From Austwickia sp. (GTDB lineage: Bacteria; Actinomycetota; Actinomycetes; Actinomycetales; Dermatophilaceae): a stretch of 64,000 nucleotides of DNA. The stretch is taken from the NCBI GenBank assembly GCA_016699675.1, contig CP064985.1, positions 2,852,001-2,916,000 of the forward strand, given 5' to 3'. The translations under genes were made by a program, and so were the position numbers. How positions within the stretch are numbered: position 1 is the first letter of the stretch; every line of letters starts with the position of its first letter. The notes under the pieces were generated by a model. That model saw nothing but the letters and a program-made list of their open reading frames with translations. It did no database searches and was not told the DNA's origin. Below, piece by piece: positions 1-9,712 of the stretch.

Positions 1-299
1 GGTCCATCCGCGGCGACGGCGAGTCGGCCCGGCTGCTCTACAAGACCTACATCGACGCCATCGAGGTCATGATCACCGAATACCTCGGCATCCGCGGCTC
101 GGAGGGCCTGCCCACCCGCACGCTCGCCCGCATGGTGCTCGCGGTGTGCGACGGCGTGATGCTGAGCTGGCTCGTCGACCACGACGACGAGGCCACATTC
201 GACGTCCTGCAGGGCTTCATCAGCGTGCTGATCGCGGTGGTCGAACAGGCGCGCGGCGCCGGCTTCGTCACCGTGGCCGAGCCCGAGCCCGTGTACTGA
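1..299 (+). CDS. TetR-family-like regulator, C-terminal fragment (cut by window edge)
   Basis: The reading frame is open from the first base and ends in TGA at 297-299. The visible ~98 residues are helical, with the amphipathic pattern of a TetR C-terminal ligand/dimerisation domain (for example the stretch RTLARMVLAVCDGVMLSWLV). The DNA-binding domain would lie upstream of the window and cannot be seen, so the family call is an inference from this tail alone. Its last 32 bases overlap the 3' end of the opposite-strand RarD-type gene, so the two genes converge without a spacer or terminator. Confidence 0.5.
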   Translation, partial: SIRGDGESARLLYKTYIDAIEVMITEYLGIRGSEGLPTRTLARMVLAVCDGVMLSWLVDHDDEATFDVLQGFISVLIAVVEQARGAGFVTVAEPEPVY

Positions 300-1194
300 C
301 GCCCCACCGGACCAGATCCGCCACCAGCAGCAGCAGGGCCAGCCACACGACGGCGAATCCCACCCAGCGGCCGGTCGAGAGTCGTTCGCCGACGGCGAGG
401 GCGCACAGCAGCTGCAAGACGGGCGCGATGAACTGCATCAGCCCGACCGTCACGAGGGTGACGCGCCGGGCGGCGGCCGCGAAGAACAGCAGGGGGACCG
501 CGGTCATCAGCCCCGTCGAGGCGAGCAGGAGTGCGTGCGCCCCGCCGTACCCACCGAAGGTGGACTCCCCCTGCGCGGCGAGCAGGCCGATGGCCGCCGC
601 CGCGAAGGGGGCGAGGACGGCCGTCTCGGCCGTCAGGCTCTGCACGGCGGTGAGCGTGGTCCCGAGCTTGTTCTTGACCAGCCCGTAGGTGCCGAACGAG
701 AACGCCAAGGCCAGCGGGATGACCGGCACGGCGTGGGCGTCGATCGCGAGCACCGCCGCCGCCACGACGCCGACGCCGACGGCGACGGCCTGCAGCGGCC
801 GCAACCGCTCGCGCAGGACGATGAGCCCGAGCGCGACGCTGACCAGCGGATTCAGGAAGTAGCCCAGGGCGGCCTCCGTGATCCGCCCCGAGGTGACCGC
901 GATCAGATAGGTCACCCAGTTGACCGAGATCAGCGCCCCGGCCAGCGCCAACCCGCCGAGCGTGCGCGGCCGGCGCAGCTGCGCCCACAGCCCGGGCAGC
1001 CCGCGGGTGGCCACCAGCAACACCAGGCAGCACGCGAGCGACCAGACGATGCGCTCAGCCAGGATCTCGACGGCCCCCGAGGGCGCGAGGGCGCGTATGT
1101 AGAGCGGGAACGAGCCCCAGATGAGGTAGGCGGCCAGACCGTAGGCCACGCCCCGGGCGTGGTCGCGCTCTGGCCGCCCACTCGACGGCGGCAC
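268..1194 (-). CDS. rarD: RarD-type EamA-family permease
   Basis: A 308-aa integral membrane protein with about ten hydrophobic segments in the duplicated five-plus-five arrangement of EamA/DMT transporters. The first segment (YGLAAYLIWGSFPLY) and the motif ISVNWVTYLIAVTSGRITEA are typical of RarD, where the conserved NW and the following polar residues lie in the membrane. The substrate is unknown; the old name chloramphenicol-sensitive protein is a label, not a proven function. The start is a GTG at 1192-1194 without a clear ribosome-binding site. An internal GTG just before the first membrane segment is an alternative. The C-terminus is Arg-rich and overlaps the converging regulator gene. 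Confidence 0.85.
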   Translation of the reverse strand: MPPSSGRPERDHARGVAYGLAAYLIWGSFPLYIRALAPSGAVEILAERIVWSLACCLVLLVATRGLPGLWAQLRRPRTLGGLALAGALISVNWVTYLIAVTSGRITEAALGYFLNPLVSVALGLIVLRERLRPLQAVAVGVGVVAAAVLAIDAHAVPVIPLALAFSFGTYGLVKNKLGTTLTAVQSLTAETAVLAPFAAAAIGLLAAQGESTFGGYGGAHALLLASTGLMTAVPLLFFAAAARRVTLVTVGLMQFIAPVLQLLCALAVGERLSTGRWVGFAVVWLALLLLVADLVRWGVSTRARARPR

Positions 1195-1228
1195 CGTGGG
1201 GCTGCCCGGCTCGGACGCCCCCAGCGAA

Positions 1229-2314
1229 TCAGTCGTCGTCCTCCTCCTCCACGACCCAGGGGTCCCGGCCGGCGAAGAGGTTGTTGACGTCCTCGTCGGT
1301 GAGGTGTCCGGCCGCCGCCATGGCCTCGTTGACCTGGCCGCGGACCTGGTCGTCGTACGCCGGGCGGGGCACGTCGCGGAAGATCCCGACAGGCACGTGC
1401 GACATGTCGCCCGGGTCCATCCATGCCAGGGTGAAGGCGCGGCTCGGGTCGGGGTTGCGCGGGTCGTGCACGAGGATGTGGTCCTCGGGGGCCTCGTCGG
1501 TCGGGACCAGTTCGAGCCCCTGCGGGCCGGCGATGACGACGCGGTCGGCCGTGCGCAGCGGCTGGCCCTCCTCCATGCGCAGCAGGCGCGCCTCCGCGGA
1601 CTGGGCGTCCCGCAGCACGTCGAAGGCGCCGTCGTTGAAGATCGGGCAGTTCTGATAGATCTCGACGAACGCCGCCCCGCGGTGGGCCGCAGCGGCGCGC
1701 AGCGTGCGAGACAGGTGGTCGCGGTCCGAGGCCATGGTGCGCGCCACGAACGTGGCCTGCGACCCGAGCGCCAGCGCCACCGGGTTGAACGGCGCGTCGA
1801 GGGAACCCTGGGGGGAGGACTTGGTGATGATCCCCATGGGGGAGGTGGGGGAGTACTGGCCCTTGGTGAGCCCGTAGATCCGGTTGTTGAACATCAGGAT
1901 CTTGAGGTTCACGTTGCGGCGCAGCGCGTGGATGAGGTGGTTGCCGCCGATGGACAGGGCGTCGCCGTCACCGGTCACGACCCAGACGGACAGGTCCTCG
2001 CGCGCGGTGGCGAGGCCGGTGGCGATCGCCGGGGCACGCCCGTGGATCGAGTGCATCCCGTAGGCGTCCACGTAGTAGGGAAAGCGCGAGCTGCAGCCGA
2101 TCCCGGAGACCACGACGACGTTCTCGCGGCGGATGCCGAGCTCCGGCATGACGCCCTGGAACGTGGCGAGGATCGCGTAGTCGCCGCACCCGGGGCACCA
2201 GCGGACCTCCTGGTCCGAGGTGAAGTCCTTGCGGGTCAGGCTCTCGCCCTCCGGAACCTGGGGAACGCCGTGCAGGCCCGTGAGGCCCGGCATCGGCAGG
2301 TCGACGGTGCTCAT
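1229..2314 (-). CDS. korB: 2-oxoacid:ferredoxin oxidoreductase, beta subunit
   Basis: A 361-aa thiamine-diphosphate-binding subunit. It contains WCPGCGDYAIL near the N-terminus, GIGCSSRFPYY, and the ThDP/Mg motif GDGDALSIGGNHLIH followed by NNRIYGLTKGQYSPTS. With KorA it would oxidatively decarboxylate 2-oxoglutarate (or another 2-oxoacid) to the acyl-CoA and pass electrons to ferredoxin. The ATG lies one base after the korA stop, and the ribosome-binding site GGAGG is inside the end of korA, so the two are translationally coupled. The C-terminus is an acidic EEEDDD tail. Confidence 0.92.
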   Translation of the reverse strand: MSTVDLPMPGLTGLHGVPQVPEGESLTRKDFTSDQEVRWCPGCGDYAILATFQGVMPELGIRRENVVVVSGIGCSSRFPYYVDAYGMHSIHGRAPAIATGLATAREDLSVWVVTGDGDALSIGGNHLIHALRRNVNLKILMFNNRIYGLTKGQYSPTSPMGIITKSSPQGSLDAPFNPVALALGSQATFVARTMASDRDHLSRTLRAAAAHRGAAFVEIYQNCPIFNDGAFDVLRDAQSAEARLLRMEEGQPLRTADRVVIAGPQGLELVPTDEAPEDHILVHDPRNPDPSRAFTLAWMDPGDMSHVPVGIFRDVPRPAYDDQVRGQVNEAMAAAGHLTDEDVNNLFAGRDPWVVEEEDDD

Positions 2315-2315
2315 C

Positions 2316-4229
2316 TCATGCCTCCTGGGAACCGGTGCGGACGGCGTGCGGGCCCTGCAGGATGCGCAGCTCGTCTTCGAGCATCTGCCGAATCTGCAGG
2401 GGCACGAAGGGCAGGCCGCTGACCTGCGTGAAGGACCGGATGTCGACGAGATACTTGCCGCGCAGGACCAGCGCGAGCTGCCCGAGGTTCATCTCCGGCA
2501 GCACGACGCGCTGGTAGGACTTCAGCACCGCGCCGGTGTTGCGCGGCAGCGGCGCGATGTGGCGCAGGTGCGCCTGGGCGATCTTCAGGCCGTCGCGGCG
2601 CATGTTGCGGACGGCTGCGGTGATCGGGCCGTACGTCGAGCCCCAGCCGACCACGAGCAGTTCCGCGTCGCCGGTCGGGTCGTCGACCTCCAGCGGCGGG
2701 ATCGACTCGGCCATCTTCTCCAGCTTGGCCTGCCGCAGCTCGGTCATGACCTGGTGGTTGGCCGGGTCGTACGAGATCGCGCCGTGGCCGTCGGCCTTCT
2801 CGATGCCGCCGATGCGGTGCTCCAGGCCGGGGACGCCCGGCGGGGCCCACGGCCTCGCGAGCGTCGCCTCGTCGCGCTGGTAGGGGTGGAACGTCGGCTC
2901 GCCCTTGGCGTTCGTGGCGTTGGGTCCGGTGGCGAACGCCGGGTCGATCGCCGGGAGGCTGCCGATGTCTGGCAGCCGCCACGGCTCGGAGCCGTTGGCG
3001 AGGTAGCCGTCGGTGAGCAGGATGACGGGGTGCCGGTAGGTGACCGCCAGCCGGCACGCCTCGTAGGCGGCGTCGAAGCAGTCCGTCGGGGACTGCGCGG
3101 CGATGACGGCCACCGGCGACTCGCCGTTGCGCCCGTAGAGCGCCTGCAGCAGGTCGGCCTGCTCGGTCTTGGTCGGCAGCCCGGTCGAGGGACCGCCGCG
3201 TTGCACGTCGACGATGACCAGGGGCAGCTCGGTGGAGACGGCCAGGCCGATCGTCTCGCTCTTGAGGCAGAGGCCCGGGCCGCTCGTGGTGGTGATCCCG
3301 AGCGCCCCGCCGAAGCTCGCGCCGAGCGCGATGCCGGCGCCGGCGATCTCATCTTCGGCCTGCACGGTGGTCACGCCGAACCGCTTCATGCCCGACAGGA
3401 CGTGCAGGATCTCGGAGGCGGGGGTGATCGGGTAGGAGCCGAGCAGCAGCTTGAGGCCGGCCCGGTGGGCCGCGGCGACTAGACCGTACGCCGTCGCCGT
3501 GTTGCCCGTGATGTTGCGGTAGCGGCCAGACCGCATCGGGGCGGGCGCCACCTCGTAGCGCACGTTGAAGTCTTCCGTGGTCTCGCCGTAGCTCCAGCCG
3601 GCCTCCAGCGCAACCAGGTTGGCGGCGAGGATCTCCGGCTTGCGCGCGAACTTGGTCTCCAGGAAGGCCTTGGTGCCCTCCAGATTGCGGCTGTACATCC
3701 ACTCCAGCAGGCCCAGGGCGAACATGTTCTTCGCCCGTTCCTTCTCCTTGCGCGTCAGCGGCGAATCCGCCAGCGCTTCGACCGTGACCGTGGTGAGCGC
3801 CACGGCGTGCAGCCGGTAGTCCTCCAGGCTGCCGTCCTCCAGGGGGTTGTCGACGTAGCCCACCTTCGCCAGGTTGCGCTTGGTGAACTCGTCCGTGTCC
3901 GCGAGGATCAGGCCGCCGCGGGGCAGGTCGCCGAGGTTGGCCTTGAGCGCGGCGGGATTCATCGCCACCAGCACGTCTGGGGCATCGCCCGGCGTCAACA
4001 CGTCGAAGCTGGCGAAGTGCAGCTGGAAGCTGCTGACGCCGAGAAGGGTGCCCTGCGGGGCGCGGATCTCGGCGGGATAGTTCGGCAGGGTGGCTAGGTC
4101 GTTGCCGAGGCCGGCGGTGTCGGAGGTGAACCGGTCGCCGGTGAGCTGCATGCCGTCGCCGGAGTCACCCGCGAAGCGGATGACGACGCGGTCGACGGTG
4201 CGAACCTCGGTGCTGTCGATGGTGGTCAT
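2316..4229 (-). CDS. korA: 2-oxoacid:ferredoxin oxidoreductase, fused gamma/alpha subunit
   Basis: A 637-aa protein in the order gamma domain (RFAGDSGDGMQLTGDRF near residue 20), then the alpha pyrimidine-binding domain (GSYPITPASEILHVLS, TTSGPGLCLKSETIGLA), then the transketolase C-terminal-like domain (VGWGSTYGPITAAV). This gamma-alpha fusion is the arrangement found in actinobacterial KorA. The frame is open up to 4310, but the ATG at 4227-4229 begins the family-like MTTIDSTEV sequence; the 27 residues before it look like untranslated leader. The gene is divergent from the htpX-like gene. No pyruvate-specific feature was seen, so 2-oxoglutarate is the favoured substrate by family. Confidence 0.92.
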   Translation of the reverse strand: MTTIDSTEVRTVDRVVIRFAGDSGDGMQLTGDRFTSDTAGLGNDLATLPNYPAEIRAPQGTLLGVSSFQLHFASFDVLTPGDAPDVLVAMNPAALKANLGDLPRGGLILADTDEFTKRNLAKVGYVDNPLEDGSLEDYRLHAVALTTVTVEALADSPLTRKEKERAKNMFALGLLEWMYSRNLEGTKAFLETKFARKPEILAANLVALEAGWSYGETTEDFNVRYEVAPAPMRSGRYRNITGNTATAYGLVAAAHRAGLKLLLGSYPITPASEILHVLSGMKRFGVTTVQAEDEIAGAGIALGASFGGALGITTTSGPGLCLKSETIGLAVSTELPLVIVDVQRGGPSTGLPTKTEQADLLQALYGRNGESPVAVIAAQSPTDCFDAAYEACRLAVTYRHPVILLTDGYLANGSEPWRLPDIGSLPAIDPAFATGPNATNAKGEPTFHPYQRDEATLARPWAPPGVPGLEHRIGGIEKADGHGAISYDPANHQVMTELRQAKLEKMAESIPPLEVDDPTGDAELLVVGWGSTYGPITAAVRNMRRDGLKIAQAHLRHIAPLPRNTGAVLKSYQRVVLPEMNLGQLALVLRGKYLVDIRSFTQVSGLPFVPLQIRQMLEDELRILQGPHAVRTGSQEA

Positions 4230-4477
4230 GAGGTGCTTCACCGACCTCTGTGGGGTGGATGGGCGCGCGAGTCGCCCGGCGGGTTGCCCGAGACCGCTCA
4301 TCCTAGGCAACGGCGGCCCCGGCGCGCTGATAGGGCTAACTTTAGCCAGAGTTCATTCAACTCTGCTAGCAGTTGGCCGTGCGACTTCCCTCGATTGCGC
4401 AAGGTGCCCTGGGCGCGCTCGGGCGGAGGAGCGACGTCCGCGGGAACGGAAGCGCCCTGCCCAGCGTTGCCCCCGAC

Positions 4478-5332
4478 ATGCATCGGCACTACAACGGGCT
4501 CAAGACCGCCGCGCTGTTCGGCGCGATCTGGGCCCTCCTGCTCGGGATCGGCTCGCTCATCGGCGGTGGCCGCTTCATCTGGCTGTTCGCCCTGCTCGGC
4601 GTCGGCATGACCGCCTATGGCTACTGGAACAGCGACAAGATCGCCATCCGGTCTATGCGGGCCCACCCGGTGACCCCCCAGCAGCAGCCGGCGATGTACC
4701 GGATCGTCGCCGAGCTGTCCCAAAAGGCGGGCCAACCGATGCCCCGGCTCTACGTCTCGCCCACCGAGGCGCCCAATGCCTTTGCCACCGGCCGCAATCC
4801 GAGCCACGCCGCGGTCTGTTGCACCGAGGGTATTCTGCGCCTGCTGGATGAGCGCGAACTGCGCGGCGTCCTCGGGCATGAGCTGATGCACGTCTACAAC
4901 CGGGACATCCTCACCTCCTCGGTCGCCGCCGCGCTTGCTGGAGTTATCACCAGCGTGGCCCAGCTGATGCTCTTCTTCGGTGGCGGCAGCGACGAGGACC
5001 GCCCCAATCCGATCGCCATGATGGCCCTGGCGCTCCTCGCGCCCCTCGCGGCGTCGGTCATCCAGCTCGCCATCAGCCGGACGAGGGAGTACGACGCGGA
5101 CGAGGACGGCGCGCGCCTCACCGGAGACCCCCTCGCGCTGGCCAGCGCCCTGCGGAAGCTGGAACAGGGCACCGCCCGGGCCCCGCTGCCGCCGCAGCAG
5201 GACCTCGTCAACACCAGCCACCTGATGATCGCCAACCCGTTCCGCGCGCAGGACGTGTCGGGACTGTTCAGCACCCACCCGCCGATGCCGGCCCGCATCG
5301 AGCGGTTGCAGAGGATGGCCGGCGGCCGATGA
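4478..5332 (+). CDS. htpX: HtpX-like M48 membrane metalloprotease
   Basis: A 284-aa membrane protease. It has two N-terminal hydrophobic segments (AALFGAIWALLLGIGSLI and FIWLFALLGVGMTAYGY), the zinc motif HELMH within GVLGHELMHVYNRD, two more hydrophobic stretches, and the third-ligand region REYDADEDGA. The C-terminal FSTHPPMPARIERL motif is also typical. HtpX degrades misfolded membrane proteins at the inner face of the membrane. The ATG at 4478 begins MHRHYNGLK, the usual family N-terminus. An in-frame TTG at 4373 would add 35 residues without membrane or domain character and is rejected. No strong ribosome-binding site precedes the ATG. pepN follows 24 bp downstream. Confidence 0.9.
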   Translation: MHRHYNGLKTAALFGAIWALLLGIGSLIGGGRFIWLFALLGVGMTAYGYWNSDKIAIRSMRAHPVTPQQQPAMYRIVAELSQKAGQPMPRLYVSPTEAPNAFATGRNPSHAAVCCTEGILRLLDERELRGVLGHELMHVYNRDILTSSVAAALAGVITSVAQLMLFFGGGSDEDRPNPIAMMALALLAPLAASVIQLAISRTREYDADEDGARLTGDPLALASALRKLEQGTARAPLPPQQDLVNTSHLMIANPFRAQDVSGLFSTHPPMPARIERLQRMAGGR

Positions 5333-5356
5333 ACCGCCCGTGCCAGAGTTGACGGC

Positions 5357-7906
5357 GTGCCTTCCCTGACTCACGCCGAGGCCGTCGAGCGCGCCCGACT
5401 GCTCACGATCACGGCGTACGACGTGCGCCTCGACCTCACCTCCGCGACGGCCGACGACGAGACCGGCGAGACGTTCGCCTCGCGCGCCGTCGTCCGGTTC
5501 GCCAGTGCCGAGCCGGGGGCCACGAGCTTCGCGGACCTGAAGGCCCGGCGCGTTCGTTCGATCACGCTCAACGGCGCGCCGCTCGATCCGAGCACGGTCA
5601 CGGACGGGCGGCTGCCCCTGCCCGGCCTGGCGGCGAGCAACGAGCTCGTCGTCGAGGCCGACATGGCCTTCAGCCGCGACGGTCAGGGCCTGCACCGCGC
5701 CGTGGACCCCGCCGACGGCCTCCGCTACGTGTTCGGGCACCTCTTCCTCGACGCGGCGCCCCGCGTGTTCGCCTGCTTCGACCAGCCGGACCTCAAGGCG
5801 CCGTACGACGTGCGCGTCCGCGCGCCGCAGGGCTGGCTGGTCGTCGGCAACGGGGCGAGCGGCCCGGCGCCCGACGCCGACGGGTGGTGGACGCTGGCGA
5901 CGACGCGCCCGCTCTCGACGTACTTCGTCACCGTCTGCGCCGGTCCCTACGCCGCGCATCGGGACGAGCACCGCGGCATCCCGCTCGGGATCTACGCCCG
6001 GGCCTCGATGGCGGACCTGCTCGCCGCGCAGGCGCCCGAGATCCTGCGGATCACCAAGGCCGGGCTGGACTACTACGAGGAGCTGTTCGGGATCGCCTAC
6101 CCGTTCGGCGGCTACGACCAGGTGTTCGTGCCCGAGTTCAACGCGGGCGCCATGGAGAACCCCGGCTGTGTCGTCCTGCGCGACCAAATGATCTTCCGGG
6201 GCACCGTGGGCGACGCCGAGCGGATGGGCCGCGTCAACACCGTGCTGCACGAGATGGCGCACATGTGGTTCGGCGACCTGGTGACGATGCGCTGGTGGGA
6301 CGACCTCTGGCTGAACGAGTCGTTCGCGGAGTACATGGCGCACCGCAGCGCCGCCGCCGTCTCCCCGCTGGGGTCGCCGTGGGCGGACTTCACGATGGCG
6401 CGCAAGACCTGGGGGTACGCCGCGGAGCGCAGCCCCTCGACGCATCCCGTGGCGGGCAACCCGCCGGCCGACGCGGCCGCCGCGTTGCAGAACTTCGACG
6501 GGATCTCCTACGCCAAGGGGGCCTCGGTCCTCGCGCAGCTCGTCGCCTACCTCGGCGACGAGGGCTTCCTCGCAGGGGTGCGCGACCACCTGGAGTCCCA
6601 CGCGTTCGGCAACGCGTCGCTCGCGGACTTCCTCGCCGCGATGGAGCGCGCCACCGGCCGCGAGCTTGGGCCCTGGTCGGACGCGTGGCTGCGGACCGCG
6701 GGGCTCGACGAGATCGCGGTCGACCTGCGCAGCGACGGCGCGCGGGTGAGCGCGGCGGACGTACGCCGCGTGGCGCCGGCCGGCGGCGACGCGGCCGGGC
6801 GGCCCGACTCCTGGGGGCCCGCCGACCGGCCGCACGCCTTCCAGATCGCGGGGTACGACGACGGCCGCGAGGTCTGGCGGCGTGACGTGCTGCTGGACGA
6901 CGAGGAGATCGAGCTGGACGGGGTGGTCGGGGCGCCGGTGCCGCACCTCGTCATCCCGGACGCGGGGTCGGCGACGTGGGCGACCATCCGCCTGTCGGCG
7001 CGCAGCCTGGCGGCGTTGCCGACCGAGCTGCCGCGCGTGCCCGATCCGGTCGCGCGGGCGGTGGTCTGGGCGGCGCTGCTCGACGGGCTGCACGACGCGA
7101 CGGTGGACCCGCGCACGGTGCTGGGGCTGGCGGAGGCGGCGCTCCCCGTCGAAACCGACCCCGCGCTGCTGCATGGCATCACGACGACCGTGCTGCGCCC
7201 GCTGGTGCGGGTGTTCCTCTCCGCCGCCGAGCGGGTCATCGCCGAGCCGCGGCTGGCCGAGGTGGCTCGGGCGCTGACGGCGAGCCGCGAGGTGGGTTCC
7301 TCGGCGTACGTCGTGGGGGCCCGAGCCCGGGCGCGGTGGGAGACCGACGCGGCGTACCTGCGCGGCGTCATGGTCGGCGACACCGAGGTCGAGCCGCTCG
7401 CGGGGGACGCGGACCTGCGCTGGCTCGCCACGACGACCCTGGCCGAGCGCGGCCTCAGCGACCTGGCCACCCTCGACCGACGGCACGAGCAGGACCGGAC
7501 GTTGGCCGGCGGGTTGGCGTACCTGACCGCGCGTGCCGCGCTGCCCGGACCGCAGTCCAAGGCGTGGGCCTGGCGGCAGCTGACGCACGAGGACGGGCTG
7601 TCGAACTACGAGCGCAACGCCCTGGCGACGGGGTTCTGGATGGCTCGGGATCCCGCGGCGTTGCGGGACTACGTCGCGCGCTACTTCGTGGACGTCCCGG
7701 CCCTGGGCGATCGCCTGGGCGAGGACGCCCTCGCCCGCGTCGCCGCGTTCGCCTTCCCGGCGGTGCTGGTGGAGGAGGCGACCGCCGACGCCGCGCGGGT
7801 CGCGCTGTCGGGTGGCGGGTTGAGCGAGGCCGTACGCCGTGAGGTCGTCGACGGCCTCGCCGAGCTGGAGCAGGCACTGGCCTCGCGGGCGCGCTTCGGC
7901 GCCTGA
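5357..7906 (+). CDS. pepN: Aminopeptidase N (M1 family)
   Basis: An 849-aa zinc aminopeptidase that removes N-terminal residues from peptides in the cytoplasm. The substrate motif GAMEN is at residues 264-268. The zinc motif HEMAH is at 298-302, with the third ligand Glu at about 321 in NESFAEY. The C-terminal ERAP1-like helical domain runs to the end (for example LEQALASRARFGA). The length matches actinobacterial PepN. The start is GTG at 5357. The gene lies 24 bp after htpX on the same strand, so co-transcription is possible. Coding is intact with no missing catalytic residue. Confidence 0.95.
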   Translation: MPSLTHAEAVERARLLTITAYDVRLDLTSATADDETGETFASRAVVRFASAEPGATSFADLKARRVRSITLNGAPLDPSTVTDGRLPLPGLAASNELVVEADMAFSRDGQGLHRAVDPADGLRYVFGHLFLDAAPRVFACFDQPDLKAPYDVRVRAPQGWLVVGNGASGPAPDADGWWTLATTRPLSTYFVTVCAGPYAAHRDEHRGIPLGIYARASMADLLAAQAPEILRITKAGLDYYEELFGIAYPFGGYDQVFVPEFNAGAMENPGCVVLRDQMIFRGTVGDAERMGRVNTVLHEMAHMWFGDLVTMRWWDDLWLNESFAEYMAHRSAAAVSPLGSPWADFTMARKTWGYAAERSPSTHPVAGNPPADAAAALQNFDGISYAKGASVLAQLVAYLGDEGFLAGVRDHLESHAFGNASLADFLAAMERATGRELGPWSDAWLRTAGLDEIAVDLRSDGARVSAADVRRVAPAGGDAAGRPDSWGPADRPHAFQIAGYDDGREVWRRDVLLDDEEIELDGVVGAPVPHLVIPDAGSATWATIRLSARSLAALPTELPRVPDPVARAVVWAALLDGLHDATVDPRTVLGLAEAALPVETDPALLHGITTTVLRPLVRVFLSAAERVIAEPRLAEVARALTASREVGSSAYVVGARARARWETDAAYLRGVMVGDTEVEPLAGDADLRWLATTTLAERGLSDLATLDRRHEQDRTLAGGLAYLTARAALPGPQSKAWAWRQLTHEDGLSNYERNALATGFWMARDPAALRDYVARYFVDVPALGDRLGEDALARVAAFAFPAVLVEEATADAARVALSGGGLSEAVRREVVDGLAELEQALASRARFGA

Positions 7907-8018
7907 GCCGCCGCCCTGAGGGCGTGGGGGCCGGGCCCCGGGCCGGGGCAGCCGTCACGTAGCGCTGTCGGTGGCTCGTGGCAGGCTGGCGCCGCATGGG
8001 GCGAGGGACGGGGGAGTG

Positions 8019-9443
8019 ATGGGGCAGCGCAACCAGCAGCGCCGCAAGGCCAAGGCGAAGGACCGAGCGCGGGCGCGGCAGACGCACGCGGACCGGGCGC
8101 GGCAGGATGACCGGCCGCGGGCCGCGGGCGCCGGGGTAGGGTCGCCCAGCGGTGCGGGCCACGGCACGGCGACGGACGGCCTCGCGGAGACCGTCCGGGT
8201 GCGCACCCGCGCGGAGGAGCTCCTTCGGCAGGCGTACGGCGCGGTGGCGGCCGAGCGTGGCGGGAGTCTGGACGCGGTCCTCGGAGAGATCGTGCAGCTG
8301 GGTGCGACGCCCCCAGCCCTCGCCGCAGTCCACCAGGTCGTCGGCGAGCATCTGGCCGGGGCGGTGCGCGAGGCATGGCGGCGCGGGTGGCAGCCGCTGG
8401 ATCTGCAGGCATACCTGGGTGGGCGGCAGGACCGGCTGGCGGTGGAACTGCTCGGGGACGTGATGGCCAGCGACCTGGCGAGCTACCCGAGCGCCGGGAT
8501 GGACCAGCGGTGGTTCGACCAGCTGACGGCGTACGGCGCGTCGCTCTGGTGGCCGTCGTCCAGCAGCTATCTGGTGGCGCGGACCGCCGCGGCCGGCAGC
8601 TGGGCGCTGGTGCTGGAGGCCAGCGTCCGGCTCATCGTGGCCCTGAGCTGGTTGGTGCCGCTGGAGACCCTGCTGCCGTTGCCCGGGACGGCCACCCCGC
8701 AGGCGCCGGAGACACCGCGGGCGGAGCCGGTGGACGACAAGGTGCTCTTCCGGGTCCGGCAGATGCTCGCGCAGGCCGAGTCGACGAACTACGAGGCCGA
8801 GGCGGAGACCTTCACGGCCGCGGCCCAGAAGCTGATGGCCCGGCACAGCATCGACCAGGCCATGCTCACGGCGGCCGACCCGTCCCGACGCACCGGCGGT
8901 CCGTCCGGACGGCGGATCTGGATCGCAACGCCGTACGTGAAGGAGAAGATCCTGCTCCTGAACGCCGTGGCGCGGGCCAACCGTGTCAAGACCGTATGGA
9001 TCACCGGCCTGGACCTGGTCACGCTGGTGGGCTACGAGGTGGACATGGCCTCGGTCGACACCCTGTTCACCTCGCTCCTCGTGCAGGCCACGCAGGCGCT
9101 CAACGCCGAAGGCAAGCGGCTGACGATCCGGGGTGGCTCCCGGACCCGGTCGTTCCGGGCGTCATTCCTGGCCTCGTACGCGGTCCGGATCCGCGAGCGG
9201 TTGCGCTCGGCGACCGACGCCGAGACGGAGTCGGCGGCGACGGACTACCGCTGTTCCACCGGTGCCGAGCTGGTGCCGGTGTTGGCGGCGCGTACGGCGG
9301 AGGTCGAGGACTACGCGGCGACGCTCTTCCCCGGCCTGGTCCGCAAGCCGGTCTCGGTCGGCCGCGATGCGGAGGGCTGGGCGAAGGGGCGACTGGCCGC
9401 CGAACGGGCGCGATTGGAGCGGGGACCGGCGATCGAACACTGA
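8019..9443 (+). CDS. DUF2786 domain protein
   Basis: A 474-aa protein of unknown function. The ATG at 8019 follows GGGGGAG by a few bases, and this decides the start over an in-frame upstream position at 7971. The N-terminus is very basic (NQQRRKAKAKDRARARQ). The middle holds the DUF2786 signature: a short helix pair with KVLFRVRQMLAQAEST followed by YEAEAETFTAAAQKLMARH. The C-terminal ~200 residues match the region usually found with DUF2786. The basic tail suggests nucleic-acid contact, but this is only inference. There is no operon partner: the next gene is 269 bp away and has a different role. Confidence 0.8.
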   Translation: MGQRNQQRRKAKAKDRARARQTHADRARQDDRPRAAGAGVGSPSGAGHGTATDGLAETVRVRTRAEELLRQAYGAVAAERGGSLDAVLGEIVQLGATPPALAAVHQVVGEHLAGAVREAWRRGWQPLDLQAYLGGRQDRLAVELLGDVMASDLASYPSAGMDQRWFDQLTAYGASLWWPSSSSYLVARTAAAGSWALVLEASVRLIVALSWLVPLETLLPLPGTATPQAPETPRAEPVDDKVLFRVRQMLAQAESTNYEAEAETFTAAAQKLMARHSIDQAMLTAADPSRRTGGPSGRRIWIATPYVKEKILLLNAVARANRVKTVWITGLDLVTLVGYEVDMASVDTLFTSLLVQATQALNAEGKRLTIRGGSRTRSFRASFLASYAVRIRERLRSATDAETESAATDYRCSTGAELVPVLAARTAEVEDYAATLFPGLVRKPVSVGRDAEGWAKGRLAAERARLERGPAIEH

Positions 9444-9712
9444 CGCGACCGCGCGTGAGGTAGGTCCTTTAGCCGTGCGGCTCGCCCTCCTCGTTCGGCA
9501 ACTCTGTGTCGCGACTCGGGTCCTGCCCTACCCGGCCGACTGGGTGGCACCGCGTGCGGGCGATCGAGTACGCAGGCCGCGGCTCCGTTGCGCCAGTGTC
9601 CCGGCTTCCAACCTGTGAGTTTGCCCCACATACCTTCAGCCTGAGGACAGCTCGTCGATCAGGCGGGTGCCCACGGCGCCCCCGCGCTGGGCTCGACAGG
9701 GAGGAACTTCAG

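Noticed and set aside
4298..7588. 1096-codon minus-strand frame opposite the htpX-like gene and pepN
   Set aside because: Arg/Gly/Val-rich shadow with no domain; both sense genes have complete catalytic motifs.
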